Positions 8,536 through 15,590 of a stretch of DNA of 64,000 bases are shown piece after piece. Made by a program: the position numbers and the translations under genes. Under the pieces are notes generated by a model, which saw only the letters and a list, made by a program, of their open reading frames with translations, did not search any database and had not been told where the DNA came from. Origin of the DNA: Oscillospiraceae bacterium (GTDB taxonomy: Bacteria > Bacillota > Clostridia > Oscillospirales > Oscillospiraceae); NCBI GenBank assembly GCA_910574635.1, contig CAJTCG010000003.1:124001-188000 (forward strand), given 5' to 3'. The first letter of the stretch is position 1, and the number at the start of each line of letters is the position of its first letter.

Positions 8536-9993
8536 ATGATTCCAAGAATGACCACGGTAGGCACGCTGAAAAACTACCGTTACAGCCTGAACAGCTCCAA
8601 CAATACCATGACCAAGGCGATGAATACGGTTCTCACCGGGCGGCTTTTCAATTCCTACGCCGATGACCCGGCCCTGGCCACCCGCTGCTTCCAGATCCGC
8701 AATTCCTACTGGAAGGCCAAGGGCCAGCTGAACGTCAACGAGTCCCTCCGCCACAAGTACGACGTGGCCTGGGAGTCTTTGGGGAGCATGTCCACGGATC
8801 TATACGCGCTGGCGGAGGACACGGCCTACGGCAGTGTGCTCCGGTCCTTGAACCGGCCCACCGGCCCGGGCCGCGTGGCCCTGGGCCAGTCCCTGGAGGC
8901 CAAAGCGAAGGATTTGGCCCAGATCATGAACGGGCGCTATGGTGAGAACTATGTCTTTGCCGGGGCGGACACCCTGAACGCCCCCTTTACCTGGGAGTCG
9001 AAGGAGAACCCGGCGTATATCGACGGGACCCCGGACCCTGCGAACCCGGATCACGCGGCGGCCTTCAAATACGTGGCTGCGGCCGGCGGTCTGACCAATG
9101 AGGCTGCCGACGCGAACCTGGTGCCAAAACCGAACCCCAATTATGACGAGGAGTTTACCAAGAATGCCACGGCAGCGGATGTAGACGACCCGCGTTACGG
9201 CCAGTATTTGACGCCGGATGGGAAGGGAACCACCAATCCTGACCCTGCCGTAGCGGCCCAGGTTCCCGAGGAGAATGAGGATTACAACCCCAACGTTTTT
9301 TTCAAATATCTGAAAGCCGACGGCACCGGGACCGATTCGGAAAACGAGGCCGCCAAGGTCCTCCACTACCGGGGGGTGCCCGTGGATTCCAACGAGCCCG
9401 CGGACGTGGAGAAGATGGAGTACTTCCTGAAAGGCGAGCATAAGTATGTCGACGTGGGCCTGGGCCACAAGGAGGCGGACGGCGAAGCCGTTTCCTCCAC
9501 CGTTTTCGACAGCTCTCTCCAGGGCATTTACTACTCCGGCGGCTACGGGACCAAGAACGGCGTAGAAGTGGAAATCGAGGACGAAAACGGCAAGGTAAAA
9601 ACCATGACGGTAGACAACATTCCGAAAAATGTCATCTCCATTGTCAACGAAATGGGCCAGATTCTCCAGCGCTGCAACAAGGACGACGGCGCCTGGGCCA
9701 GCGAAGAGGATCAGTTCCGCTTCAAGGCCCTGGTGGATGAGTACGAGGCTGGCTGCAGCGCCTTCCGGGAGCGCTGGACGGAAATGGATACCCAGAGCGG
9801 CTTCCTCCGGGACAACAGCGAACTGCTCACCAACACGTCGGACTCTCTGAAGCAGCAGTATATGGAATTGGAGGACGCGGACCCCGCCGCCGCCATTTCC
9901 GACTTTATGTTCGCCCGCTACTGCTACGACGCGGCATTGAAGGTCGGCAACAGCGTCCTTTCCCAGAGCCTGATGGATTATATGAATTTCTAA
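8536..9993 (+). CDS. flgL: Flagellar hook-associated protein 3 FlgL, with enlarged surface domain
   Basis: FlgL is the second hook-filament junction protein and is related to flagellin. The 485-residue protein keeps the N-terminal helices (residues 1-150, including MTTVGTLKNYRYSLN and the ENYVFAGADT stretch) and the C-terminal helix (FMFARYCYDAALKVGNSVLS). The usual length is about 300 residues. The extra sequence forms a large acidic insertion from about residue 156 to 330. Its first part (157-278) has repeats like those in FlgK. A strong AAGGAGGGAG site precedes the ATG. Confidence 0.94.
   Translation: MIPRMTTVGTLKNYRYSLNSSNNTMTKAMNTVLTGRLFNSYADDPALATRCFQIRNSYWKAKGQLNVNESLRHKYDVAWESLGSMSTDLYALAEDTAYGSVLRSLNRPTGPGRVALGQSLEAKAKDLAQIMNGRYGENYVFAGADTLNAPFTWESKENPAYIDGTPDPANPDHAAAFKYVAAAGGLTNEAADANLVPKPNPNYDEEFTKNATAADVDDPRYGQYLTPDGKGTTNPDPAVAAQVPEENEDYNPNVFFKYLKADGTGTDSENEAAKVLHYRGVPVDSNEPADVEKMEYFLKGEHKYVDVGLGHKEADGEAVSSTVFDSSLQGIYYSGGYGTKNGVEVEIEDENGKVKTMTVDNIPKNVISIVNEMGQILQRCNKDDGAWASEEDQFRFKALVDEYEAGCSAFRERWTEMDTQSGFLRDNSELLTNTSDSLKQQYMELEDADPAAAISDFMFARYCYDAALKVGNSVLSQSLMDYMNF
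9004..9372 (+). repeat. Degenerate repeat module in FlgL, related to the FlgK module
   Basis: Residues 157-278 contain about three units with the FlgK pattern. These are NPAY...FKYVAAAGGLT, NPNYDEE...YLTPDGKGT and NEDYNPN...YLKADGTGT, each followed by an Ala-rich segment ending V-P or V-L. The common core is Y-L/V-x-x-D/A-G-x-x-T. Units vary in length (about 30-47 residues) through short insertions. Confidence 0.6.
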
Positions 9994-10039
9994 AAGAGAA
10001 TGAATATATTTTTTCAGAGGAAGGAGTGCGCCATGACCT

Positions 10040-10648
10040 ATGAGACAGCTTCTTGAAATCACCAGTGTGCCCATTGAAATCGAGATGCGGACCTCCCGGG
10101 CGCAATTGCAGTACACCCGGGGCACAGCGGAGCTGGAAATCTCCCGGGACAAGGGAGGCTTAAGCATTAAGAGCAGGCCCATCCAGCTGAACATGGATAC
10201 CTTCGAGATGCGCCAGTCCATCGTCCCCACCGCGGCCCGCAGCATCGAGCAGAGCGCCCAGAAGGGCCGGGAGGCCGCCTACAGCGCCACCGCCGCCCGG
10301 GCCCAGGAGGGCGAGCTCTACTTGAAGGCCAAGTTCGGCGAGGACGTTCAGGCCCAGATTTCCAGGACCGCCATCAGCGAGCAGATGTTCAGCCAGCCCG
10401 CCATGGATTTTATTCCCAAGGAGGGCCCGGAGATTGACTGGAACCCCGGGGAGATGAACATCCGCTATGAGATGGATAAGCTGAATTTCGACTGGCGGAT
10501 CAACCAGACGGAATTCGAGTTTGTTCCCGGCGACATCGAGATTTCCGTCAAGCAAAAGGCGGAGGTCATCATTAAGTATATCGGCGGGCCTCTTTACGTG
10601 CCTCCTTCCGCCGATCCCGACTATGAGCCGGTGGATGTGAAGGCATGA
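10040..10648 (+). CDS. DUF6470 (YviE-like) flagellar-cluster protein
   Basis: The 202-residue protein sits between flgL and fliW, exactly where B. subtilis carries yviE, whose molecular function is unknown. It begins LLEITSVPIEIEMRTSRAQL, has an Ala/Gln-rich central helix (about 60-110, QSIVPTAARSIEQSAQKG) and ends in beta-rich sequence. No signal peptide is visible. The GGAAGGAG site is 13 bases before this ATG. An out-of-frame ATG at 10033 is better spaced but stops after seven codons. The stop overlaps the fliW start (ATGA), so translation is probably coupled. Confidence in the family is moderate to good from sequence and order together. Confidence 0.8.
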   Translation: MRQLLEITSVPIEIEMRTSRAQLQYTRGTAELEISRDKGGLSIKSRPIQLNMDTFEMRQSIVPTAARSIEQSAQKGREAAYSATAARAQEGELYLKAKFGEDVQAQISRTAISEQMFSQPAMDFIPKEGPEIDWNPGEMNIRYEMDKLNFDWRINQTEFEFVPGDIEISVKQKAEVIIKYIGGPLYVPPSADPDYEPVDVKA

Positions 10649-11106
10649 CAGAGACGATCAAGCTTCAGACCAAGTACTTCGGGGAAATTGAGTACGCGGA
10701 CAAGGACGTGGTGCGCTTCCCCGACGGGCTCTTCGGCTTTGAGGAGGAGCGGGGCTTCCTGCTCCTGCCCTTCGACGGCAGCGGCGGCGGCATGCTCTGC
10801 CTCCAGAGCGTGCGGACCCCTGCCCTGGCCTTTGTGGTGCTGGACCCCTTCACGCTGAAACCGGACTACGCGCCGGAGCTGGAGCGGGGAGAGCTGAAGG
10901 CTTTTGGGGTAAAGGAGGCGGGAGAGCTGGGTTTCTACGTGCTCTGCGCGGTGAAGAACCCGGTTTCCGAAAGCACGGTGAATCTGAAGTGCCCTCTGGT
11001 TGTCCACCCCGAGACCCGGGAGGCCCGGCAGATTATTATGGAGCGGTATGAAATGCGGCATCCCCTGGCGGAATTTGGCCGCGGGGAGGAGGCCGCGCCT
11101 TGCTGA
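10645..11106 (+). CDS. fliW: Flagellar assembly factor FliW
   Basis: FliW binds flagellin and the RNA-binding protein CsrA, so flagellin translation responds to export state. The 153-residue protein matches the family throughout. It opens with TKYFGEIEYADKDVVRFPDG, followed by LFGFEEERGFLLLPF, and later carries the LVVHPETREARQII stretch. The start overlaps the upstream stop by four bases and the end overlaps csrA by seven, giving a tightly coupled fliW-csrA pair as in B. subtilis. Confidence 0.95.
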   Translation: MTETIKLQTKYFGEIEYADKDVVRFPDGLFGFEEERGFLLLPFDGSGGGMLCLQSVRTPALAFVVLDPFTLKPDYAPELERGELKAFGVKEAGELGFYVLCAVKNPVSESTVNLKCPLVVHPETREARQIIMERYEMRHPLAEFGRGEEAAPC

Positions 11107-11363
11107 TTTTACAGCGCAGGATCGGAGAATCCCTGATGATTGGGGAGGAAATACGGGTTTCCGTGGTGTCGATTGAGGGCGGGCGGGTCCGCCTGGCCAT
11201 CTCCGCGCCGCCGGAAGTATCCATCCTTCGCAGCGAGCTGCTGGATGCCAAATTGGCGAACCAGGATTCCGCCGTTGAGGAAGCGGCCCCCGCGGAACTG
11301 CTGGGGCTGCTGGGCGGAATGCCTGTTTCCAAAAAGCATGAGAAAGGAGACGCGAAACCATGA
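11100..11363 (+). CDS. csrA: Translational regulator CsrA
   Basis: CsrA is a small dimeric RNA-binding protein that represses translation, classically of flagellin mRNA, and is antagonised by FliW. The 87-residue protein has the complete core (MLILQRRIGESLMIG, VRLAISAPPEVSILRSEL). It also has a longer C-terminal tail than the 74-residue B. subtilis protein. The start is a TTG at 11100 inside fliW, because the family begins MLIL exactly there. The stop overlaps the start of the next small gene. Confidence 0.95.
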   Translation: MLILQRRIGESLMIGEEIRVSVVSIEGGRVRLAISAPPEVSILRSELLDAKLANQDSAVEEAAPAELLGLLGGMPVSKKHEKGDAKP

Positions 11364-11536
11364 TGAATGATGTTGCGATAGCCGCCATGGAGATGAGCTC
11401 CGCGCGGCTGGCAACCCAGTATGCCATGTCCCTGCAAAAGAATGTGATGACGGACATGGAGCAGCAGGCAATGGGAGAGCTGGCTATGCTGCCTCCCACT
11501 CCCGGCGTCGGCGACTATATCGACACCTACGCCTGA
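11360..11536 (+). CDS. YjfB-like putative motility small protein
   Basis: A 58-residue open frame starts at ATG 11360, overlapping the csrA stop (ATGA), with GAAAGGAG upstream. It reads MMNDVAIAAMEMSSARLATQ and has the helical, Met/Ala/Gln-rich pattern of the YjfB putative motility protein family. It ends in a Pro/Gly/Asp tail. Position at the end of the late flagellar run and before a terminator supports a motility link. Function is unknown. Confidence 0.78.
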   Translation: MMNDVAIAAMEMSSARLATQYAMSLQKNVMTDMEQQAMGELAMLPPTPGVGDYIDTYA

Positions 11537-11540
11537 ACAA

Positions 11541-11578
11541 AAGGCCGGAGCCCAAAGGGCTCCGGCCTTCTTTCTTCA
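11541..11578 (+). terminator. Terminator between the flagellar run and lexA
   Basis: A 13-bp hairpin (arms AAGGCCGGAGCCC and its complement, loop AAA, 11541-11569) is followed by a T-rich tract. It ends the flagellar transcript. The convergent lexA ends 10 bases further on and may use the hairpin too, although the A run on that side is poor. Confidence 0.88.
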
Positions 11579-11587
11579 AAACCGCCT

Positions 11588-12178
11588 TTAGTAATGCCGC
11601 ACCACGGCGGCCACCTTCCCCAGGATTTTGGCATAGGTGCCGTCGATGGGGGAGTAGTCGTCGTTCTCCGGCAGCAGCCAGACCTGCCCCCCCCGGAGGG
11701 AGAGGCGCTTTACCGTGGCCTCGTCCTCAATCATGGCCACCACGATTTCCCCGTGCCGGGCGGTGGGCTGGCTATGGACCACCACCAGATCTCCGGGGAG
11801 AATCCCGGCATTGATCATGGACTCGCCCCGGACCCGCAGGGCGAAATACTCCCCCTCCCGGCCTCCGGCGTCAAAGGGAAGGTAGTCCTCGATGCACTCC
11901 TCCGCCAGGATGGGGCTTCCCGCGGCCACGTTGCCCACAATGGGCACCCGGTCCTTGGGAGCGGGAAACTCGGTCAGGGCGATGGCCCGGCCCTTCCCGG
12001 CGCCCTTGACGATGACCCCGGCCTCTTCCAGGTGCTTGAGGTGGAAATGAACGGTAGAGGGGGATTTCAGGCCCACCGCGTCGCCGATTTCCCGGACGGA
12101 AGGCGGATAGCCCTGGGTCTGGATGCAGGAGACGATGTAGTCATAGACCTTCTGCTGCATATGGGTGAGATTCGCCAT
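11588..12178 (-). CDS. lexA: SOS repressor LexA
   Basis: LexA represses DNA-damage genes and cleaves itself when activated by RecA. The 196-residue protein has a winged-helix DNA-binding domain (about 1-65, PPSVREIGDAVGLKSPSTV) and an S24 peptidase domain. The cleavage site is Ala86-Gly87, with catalytic Ser120 (GESM) and Lys157 (ATVKRL). ATG 12178 is chosen over longer frames because GGAGGT lies six bases upstream and the family starts here. An SOS-type palindrome overlaps its promoter, so autoregulation is expected. Confidence 0.96.
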   Translation of the reverse strand: MANLTHMQQKVYDYIVSCIQTQGYPPSVREIGDAVGLKSPSTVHFHLKHLEEAGVIVKGAGKGRAIALTEFPAPKDRVPIVGNVAAGSPILAEECIEDYLPFDAGGREGEYFALRVRGESMINAGILPGDLVVVHSQPTARHGEIVVAMIEDEATVKRLSLRGGQVWLLPENDDYSPIDGTYAKILGKVAAVVRHY

Positions 12179-12220
12179 AACAGGACCTCCCGAGCGCCCT
12201 GAGGCACAGTTATTTTCTCC

Positions 12221-12249
12221 AGTATAGCACATCGGAGGGCAAAAGGCAA
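12221..12249 (-). promoter_or_regulatory. Sigma-A promoter of lexA
   Basis: On the minus strand, TTGCCT (12244-12249) and TATACT (12221-12226) are separated by exactly 17 bases. They lie 43 bases upstream of the lexA start. Confidence 0.8.
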
Positions 12250-12260
12250 ACATTTGTTTG
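12247..12260. promoter_or_regulatory. Candidate LexA operator (SOS box)
   Basis: CAAAC-N4-GTTTG is a perfect 5-bp dyad that resembles the Gram-positive SOS box GAAC-N4-GTTC. It overlaps the -35 element of the lexA promoter, the position expected for autorepression. Confidence 0.6.
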
Positions 12261-12269
12261 GAAGAAATT

Positions 12270-12310
12270 CAAAAAGAAAACCGCCGCCCAGAAGCCTGAG
12301 AGGCGGTTTT
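12270..12310 (-). terminator. Terminator after secG
   Basis: Arms AAAACCGCC and GGCGGTTTT (12277-12285 and 12302-12310) form a 9-bp stem. On the minus strand it is followed by a U run. It begins 9 bases after the secG stop. Confidence 0.75.
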
Positions 12311-12318
12311 TGCTTCGC

Positions 12319-12549
12319 TCAGCCGAGGATCAGCAAAACCAGGGTCAAGATTAGGAAGAGGGCCCCGATCCACTTGGTGGCGCGGGCCAGCTTGGCGTCC
12401 ATGGTCTTGGCCTTGTTCTTGGCCAGGAAGGAGTCGGCCACGCCGCCGATGGCGCCGGAGAGCCCGGCGCTCTTGCCGGACTGGAACAGTACAATCAGGA
12501 TAATGCCCAGCCCGCAGAGGAGCTGCAAAACAGTGATGGTGATTTTCAA
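12319..12549 (-). CDS. secG: Preprotein translocase subunit SecG
   Basis: SecG is the small accessory subunit of the SecYEG membrane channel. The 76-residue protein has two membrane helices (about 3-22 and 56-75). The conserved central segment QSGKSAGLSGAIGG is intact. The start is a TTG: GGAGGT lies eight bases upstream and the next in-frame Met would remove the first helix. It is monocistronic, with its own promoter and terminator. Confidence 0.95.
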   Translation of the reverse strand: MKITITVLQLLCGLGIILIVLFQSGKSAGLSGAIGGVADSFLAKNKAKTMDAKLARATKWIGALFLILTLVLLILG

Positions 12550-12607
12550 GACGTTCTACCTCCAATTTAAGATCACGCGGAGCGTGAAGCGTGTTTGACA
12601 GCTTCTT

Positions 12608-12636
12608 ATCATACCACAACGCTTCCCGGTTTTCAA
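12608..12636 (-). promoter_or_regulatory. Sigma-A promoter of secG
   Basis: TTGAAA (12631-12636) and TATGAT (12608-12613) on the minus strand are spaced by 17 bases, 59 bases upstream of the secG start. The leader holds a short hairpin (CACGC...GCGTG). Confidence 0.8.
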
Positions 12637-12676
12637 GGGGTATTCGAGAAAATTCTACGGGAATTCTCCGGCGCGC

Positions 12677-13894
12677 TTACTCCTGCTGCTGCAGCTCCCG
12701 CTTGAGCTCCGCCAGGGTGATGCCCTCGGCTTCCCAGTCCGTTTCCAGGATGGGGGACAGGGAGACGGAGATGTACAGGCTGTTTCCCGCCTCATAGGCC
12801 CCGGAGGTGACGCCCACCACATGGCCGTAAACATTCAGCAGGGCGCCGCCGCTGCTGCCGTGGGAGATGTCGGCGGTGTTGACCACGCAGGGAGCGCTGA
12901 ACTTGGAGACCATATGGTCCGTGGCGCTGACGATGCCCTCGCTGATGGCGGGGGTGATGCCCAGGGGCACGCCCAGGGTGTAAATCCGGTCGCCCCGGCG
13001 AAGGGCGGGCTCCTCCGCGATTTCCAGGAAGGAGAAGAAGGGAACCTCCGTCTTGCCGTCTGCGGAGGTTTTGGAGATCCGCAGCAGGGCCAGGTCGGCG
13101 TCGGGGTCGGCGAAGAGCACCCGGTCCACCGGGAAGGTCTCTCCGGTGATGAGGGTGACGGTGGCCCGGACAGCGTCCTCAATGGTGTGGTAGTTGGTGA
13201 CGGCCAGCCCTCCGGCGGAGACGAAGAAACCGCTGCCGCCGTTGCTCTGAATATTTTTCTTATAGGCGTTTTCCGTGTAGTACACGTTCAGCTGGAAAGC
13301 GGCGGCCATGTGCCGGTCCGCCACCTGCCGGGCGGTGAGCTCTTCCGGGAAAAGGCCCCGGATCTGGGCCTGGGTGCAGCGGCCCTTGTCCGCCAGGCCC
13401 TGGGCCAGGGTCCCGCCGTCCTGGGCGGGGAAGGTCAGGGCGTCCAGGGCCAGCTGGTACAGGTCCCCCAGGGTGAGGGTTTCGCCGTAGTCCCGGGTGG
13501 TCAGGGCCGCCCGGCGGGCGAAGAGATCCGCGTTTTCGCCGGTGAAGCCCTCATACCCCAGCAGCCGCAGCAGCGAGGCGCAGAACTCGGCGGTGGGCAG
13601 GGGCTCATCCTGGCCGCCGGTGACGGTGACCCAGCCCTGGGCCACGGCGTAGTCCTGGGCGCCGGAGGGCAGATCGGCCCGGACGGCGCCGGAGAGGCGG
13701 ACCAGCAGGTTCGTCCCGTCGAGCCGGTCGGCGGGGCGGTTCAAAACCTCGTCGGAGGGCACGGAATCGATCAGGCCGAGACCGGCCAGGGTTCCGGCGG
13801 CCCGGCGGGATTCTCCCTCCAGGGCGGCGGCGGAGGGAACCGCGCCCAGAAGCAGGATCAAGGCGCAGAGCAGGGGAAGGATTCGTTTTTTCAT
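12677..13894 (-). CDS. Exported trypsin-like serine protease
   Basis: This is a 405-residue exported protein with a cleavable-looking signal peptide (KKRILPLLCALILLLGAVPSA). The C-terminal half is a HtrA/trypsin-fold domain with His236 (TNYHTIED), Asp267 (DADLALL) and Ser348 (HGSSGGALL). No PDZ domain follows, so it is shorter than HtrA/DegP. The N-terminal 200 residues contain segments such as LAGLGLIDSVP and RLLGYEGFTG that recall SLH-type repeats; that reading is inference. ATG 13894 fits GGAGG eight bases upstream. Substrates are unknown. Confidence 0.85.
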   Translation of the reverse strand: MKKRILPLLCALILLLGAVPSAAALEGESRRAAGTLAGLGLIDSVPSDEVLNRPADRLDGTNLLVRLSGAVRADLPSGAQDYAVAQGWVTVTGGQDEPLPTAEFCASLLRLLGYEGFTGENADLFARRAALTTRDYGETLTLGDLYQLALDALTFPAQDGGTLAQGLADKGRCTQAQIRGLFPEELTARQVADRHMAAAFQLNVYYTENAYKKNIQSNGGSGFFVSAGGLAVTNYHTIEDAVRATVTLITGETFPVDRVLFADPDADLALLRISKTSADGKTEVPFFSFLEIAEEPALRRGDRIYTLGVPLGITPAISEGIVSATDHMVSKFSAPCVVNTADISHGSSGGALLNVYGHVVGVTSGAYEAGNSLYISVSLSPILETDWEAEGITLAELKRELQQQE

Positions 13895-13925
13895 GGGATA
13901 AGCCTCCATCAAGAATATTCGTCCT

Positions 13926-13954
13926 ATTGTAGCACGGTGAAACCGGCTTTGCAA
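13926..13954 (-). promoter_or_regulatory. Sigma-A promoter of the exported protease
   Basis: On the minus strand TTGCAA (13949-13954) and TACAAT (13926-13931) are spaced by 17 bases, about 30 bases before the start codon. It is back-to-back with the deoC promoter. Confidence 0.8.
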
Positions 13955-13980
13955 GTGGGGAAACGCGGCCATCTGCCCAC

Positions 13981-14009
13981 TGGACAGGCGGCGGATGATC
14001 TGGTATAAT
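13981..14009 (+). promoter_or_regulatory. Sigma-A promoter of deoC-deoD
   Basis: TGGACA (13981-13986) and a perfect TATAAT (14004-14009) are spaced by 17 bases, 62 bases before deoC. Confidence 0.85.
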
Positions 14010-14071
14010 GAAAGGGTAGACCTTTCCCCCTGAGCTGGGATCGTATTATAACTGTAAAGGAGAACGCTGAA

Positions 14072-14728
14072 ATGGAACTGAAGGAAATCCTTGGAAAGTG
14101 TGACCACACCCTGCTGGCCCAGGGAGCCACCTGGGCGGAAATCAAGGCCATCTGCGACGATGGGATAAAGTACCAGTGCGCCAGCGTCTGCATCCCCGCC
14201 AGCTGCGTAAAGCAGGCGGCGGAGTACGTCCAGGGCAAGCTGCCCATCTGCACGGTCATCGGTTTTCCCAACGGCTATGACACCACCGCCGCCAAATGCT
14301 TCATGGCAACGGACGCCGTGGACAACGGGGCGGAAGAAGTGGATATGGTCATCAACATCGGCTGGGTGAAGGACCAAAAGTGGGACGAGCTGCTGGCGGA
14401 AATCAAGGCCATCAAGGCCGCCTGCAAGGGCAAGCTCCTCAAGGTTATCATCGAGTGCTGCCTCCTCACCGACGAGGAAAAAATCAAACTGTGCGAGATT
14501 GTCACCGCCTCCGGGGCGGACTATATCAAGACCTCCACGGGCTTTGGCGGCGGCGGAGCCACCCGGGAGGACGTGGCCCTCTTCGCCAAGCACGTCGGGC
14601 CCAACGTAAAAATCAAGGCCGCCGGAGGCATCGCCGATTTGAAGGACGCGGAGGACTTTATCAACCTGGGGGCTTCCCGCCTGGGCACCAGCCGGATCGT
14701 CAAGGCCGTCAAGGCTCTGGAGGGCTGA
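14072..14728 (+). CDS. deoC: Deoxyribose-phosphate aldolase
   Basis: DeoC splits 2-deoxyribose-5-phosphate into acetaldehyde and glyceraldehyde-3-phosphate, feeding deoxynucleoside sugars into glycolysis. The 218-residue protein is a complete TIM-barrel class I aldolase. The Schiff-base Lys153 lies in [10 protein letters not shown], and the EVDMVINIG and CDHTLL motifs are intact. AAAGGAGAACG precedes the ATG. deoD begins one base after its stop, so the two form an operon for nucleoside breakdown next to a nucleoside-type importer. Confidence 0.97.
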   Translation: MELKEILGKCDHTLLAQGATWAEIKAICDDGIKYQCASVCIPASCVKQAAEYVQGKLPICTVIGFPNGYDTTAAKCFMATDAVDNGAEEVDMVINIGWVKDQKWDELLAEIKAIKAACKGKLLKVIIECCLLTDEEKIKLCEIVTASGADYIKTSTGFGGGGATREDVALFAKHVGPNVKIKAAGGIADLKDAEDFINLGASRLGTSRIVKAVKALEG

Positions 14729-14729
14729 T

Positions 14730-15446
14730 ATGGGCACTCCCCACAACGAGGCCGCCAAGGGCGCGTTTGCCAAGACCGTCCTCATGCCCGGCGACCCCCT
14801 CCGGGCAAAGTTCATTGCCGGGACCTTCCTGGAAAATCCCCGGCTGGTGAACAACGTCCGGGGCATCCAGGGCTGGACGGGGACCTACCACGGCGTGGAG
14901 GTTTCCACCATGGCCTCCGGCATGGGCATCCCCAGCATCGGCATTTACGCCCACGAGCTCTTCCACTTCTACGGCGTGGAGAACATCATCCGGGTGGGCA
15001 CCACCGGGGCCCTCAGCGAAAAATTGAAGCTCCGGGATTTGGTCATCGCCCAGGGGGCCTGCACGGACTCCAACTTCGCCCATCACTTCGGCCTTCCCGG
15101 GGTCTTCGCCCCCATTGCGGACTTCCGGCTCTTGGAAACCGCCGTGGCCGCGGCCCGGAAGCGGGGGCTGGAGCCCCCGGTGGGGAACATCCTCAGCTCC
15201 GACGTGTTCTACCATAAAACGGGAAGCGGCCTGGAGTGGGCCCCCATGGGGGTGCTGGCCATCGACATGGAGACGGCGGGCCTCTACGCCACCGCCGCCG
15301 GGGCGGGAAAGCGGGCCCTGACCATCTGCTCCGTCACCGACAACCTGGTCACAAAAGAGGAGCTCCCCCCCGAGGAGCGGCAGAGTTCCTTAACGGAGAT
15401 GATGGAAATCGCCCTGGAGACCGCCGTCCAAATGGCGGGGCGGTAA
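14730..15446 (+). CDS. deoD: Purine-nucleoside phosphorylase, DeoD type
   Basis: DeoD cleaves purine (deoxy)nucleosides with phosphate to the free base and (deoxy)ribose-1-phosphate. The 238-residue protein has the hexameric PNP family length and motifs: PGDPLRAKFIA near the start, IIRVGTTGAL in the phosphate site and LAIDMETAGLY in the base/sugar site. It is in one operon with deoC; the phosphopentomutase that would link the two steps is not in this window. No convincing terminator follows, only a weak GTTTTTCC...GGAAAAC hairpin. Confidence 0.96.
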   Translation: MGTPHNEAAKGAFAKTVLMPGDPLRAKFIAGTFLENPRLVNNVRGIQGWTGTYHGVEVSTMASGMGIPSIGIYAHELFHFYGVENIIRVGTTGALSEKLKLRDLVIAQGACTDSNFAHHFGLPGVFAPIADFRLLETAVAAARKRGLEPPVGNILSSDVFYHKTGSGLEWAPMGVLAIDMETAGLYATAAGAGKRALTICSVTDNLVTKEELPPEERQSSLTEMMEIALETAVQMAGR

Positions 15447-15497
15447 GAGAGAGACTTCCGGCGTTTTTCCCAAAAGGAAAACATTTTGCGAATTTCC

Positions 15498-15526
15498 TTG
15501 AAATCCATGGAAGGTATTGTTATAAT
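15498..15526 (+). promoter_or_regulatory. Sigma-A promoter of the BMP lipoprotein gene
   Basis: TTGAAA (15498-15503) and TATAAT (15521-15526), spacing 17. The ten bases from the -35 (TTGAAATCCA) are repeated exactly at the promoter of the downstream ABC operon. Confidence 0.87.
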
Positions 15527-15590
15527 AGGCTTGGCCCAATGAGGCCGCCCTCTGTTTTCAGGGGAACATATGGAAGGAAGGTTGATACCA

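Noticed and set aside
10033..10056. Seven-codon frame at the start of the yviE-like gene
   Set aside because: It has better ribosome-site spacing, but nothing in its content suggests regulation; it is probably chance. The frame at 10040 carries the conserved protein.
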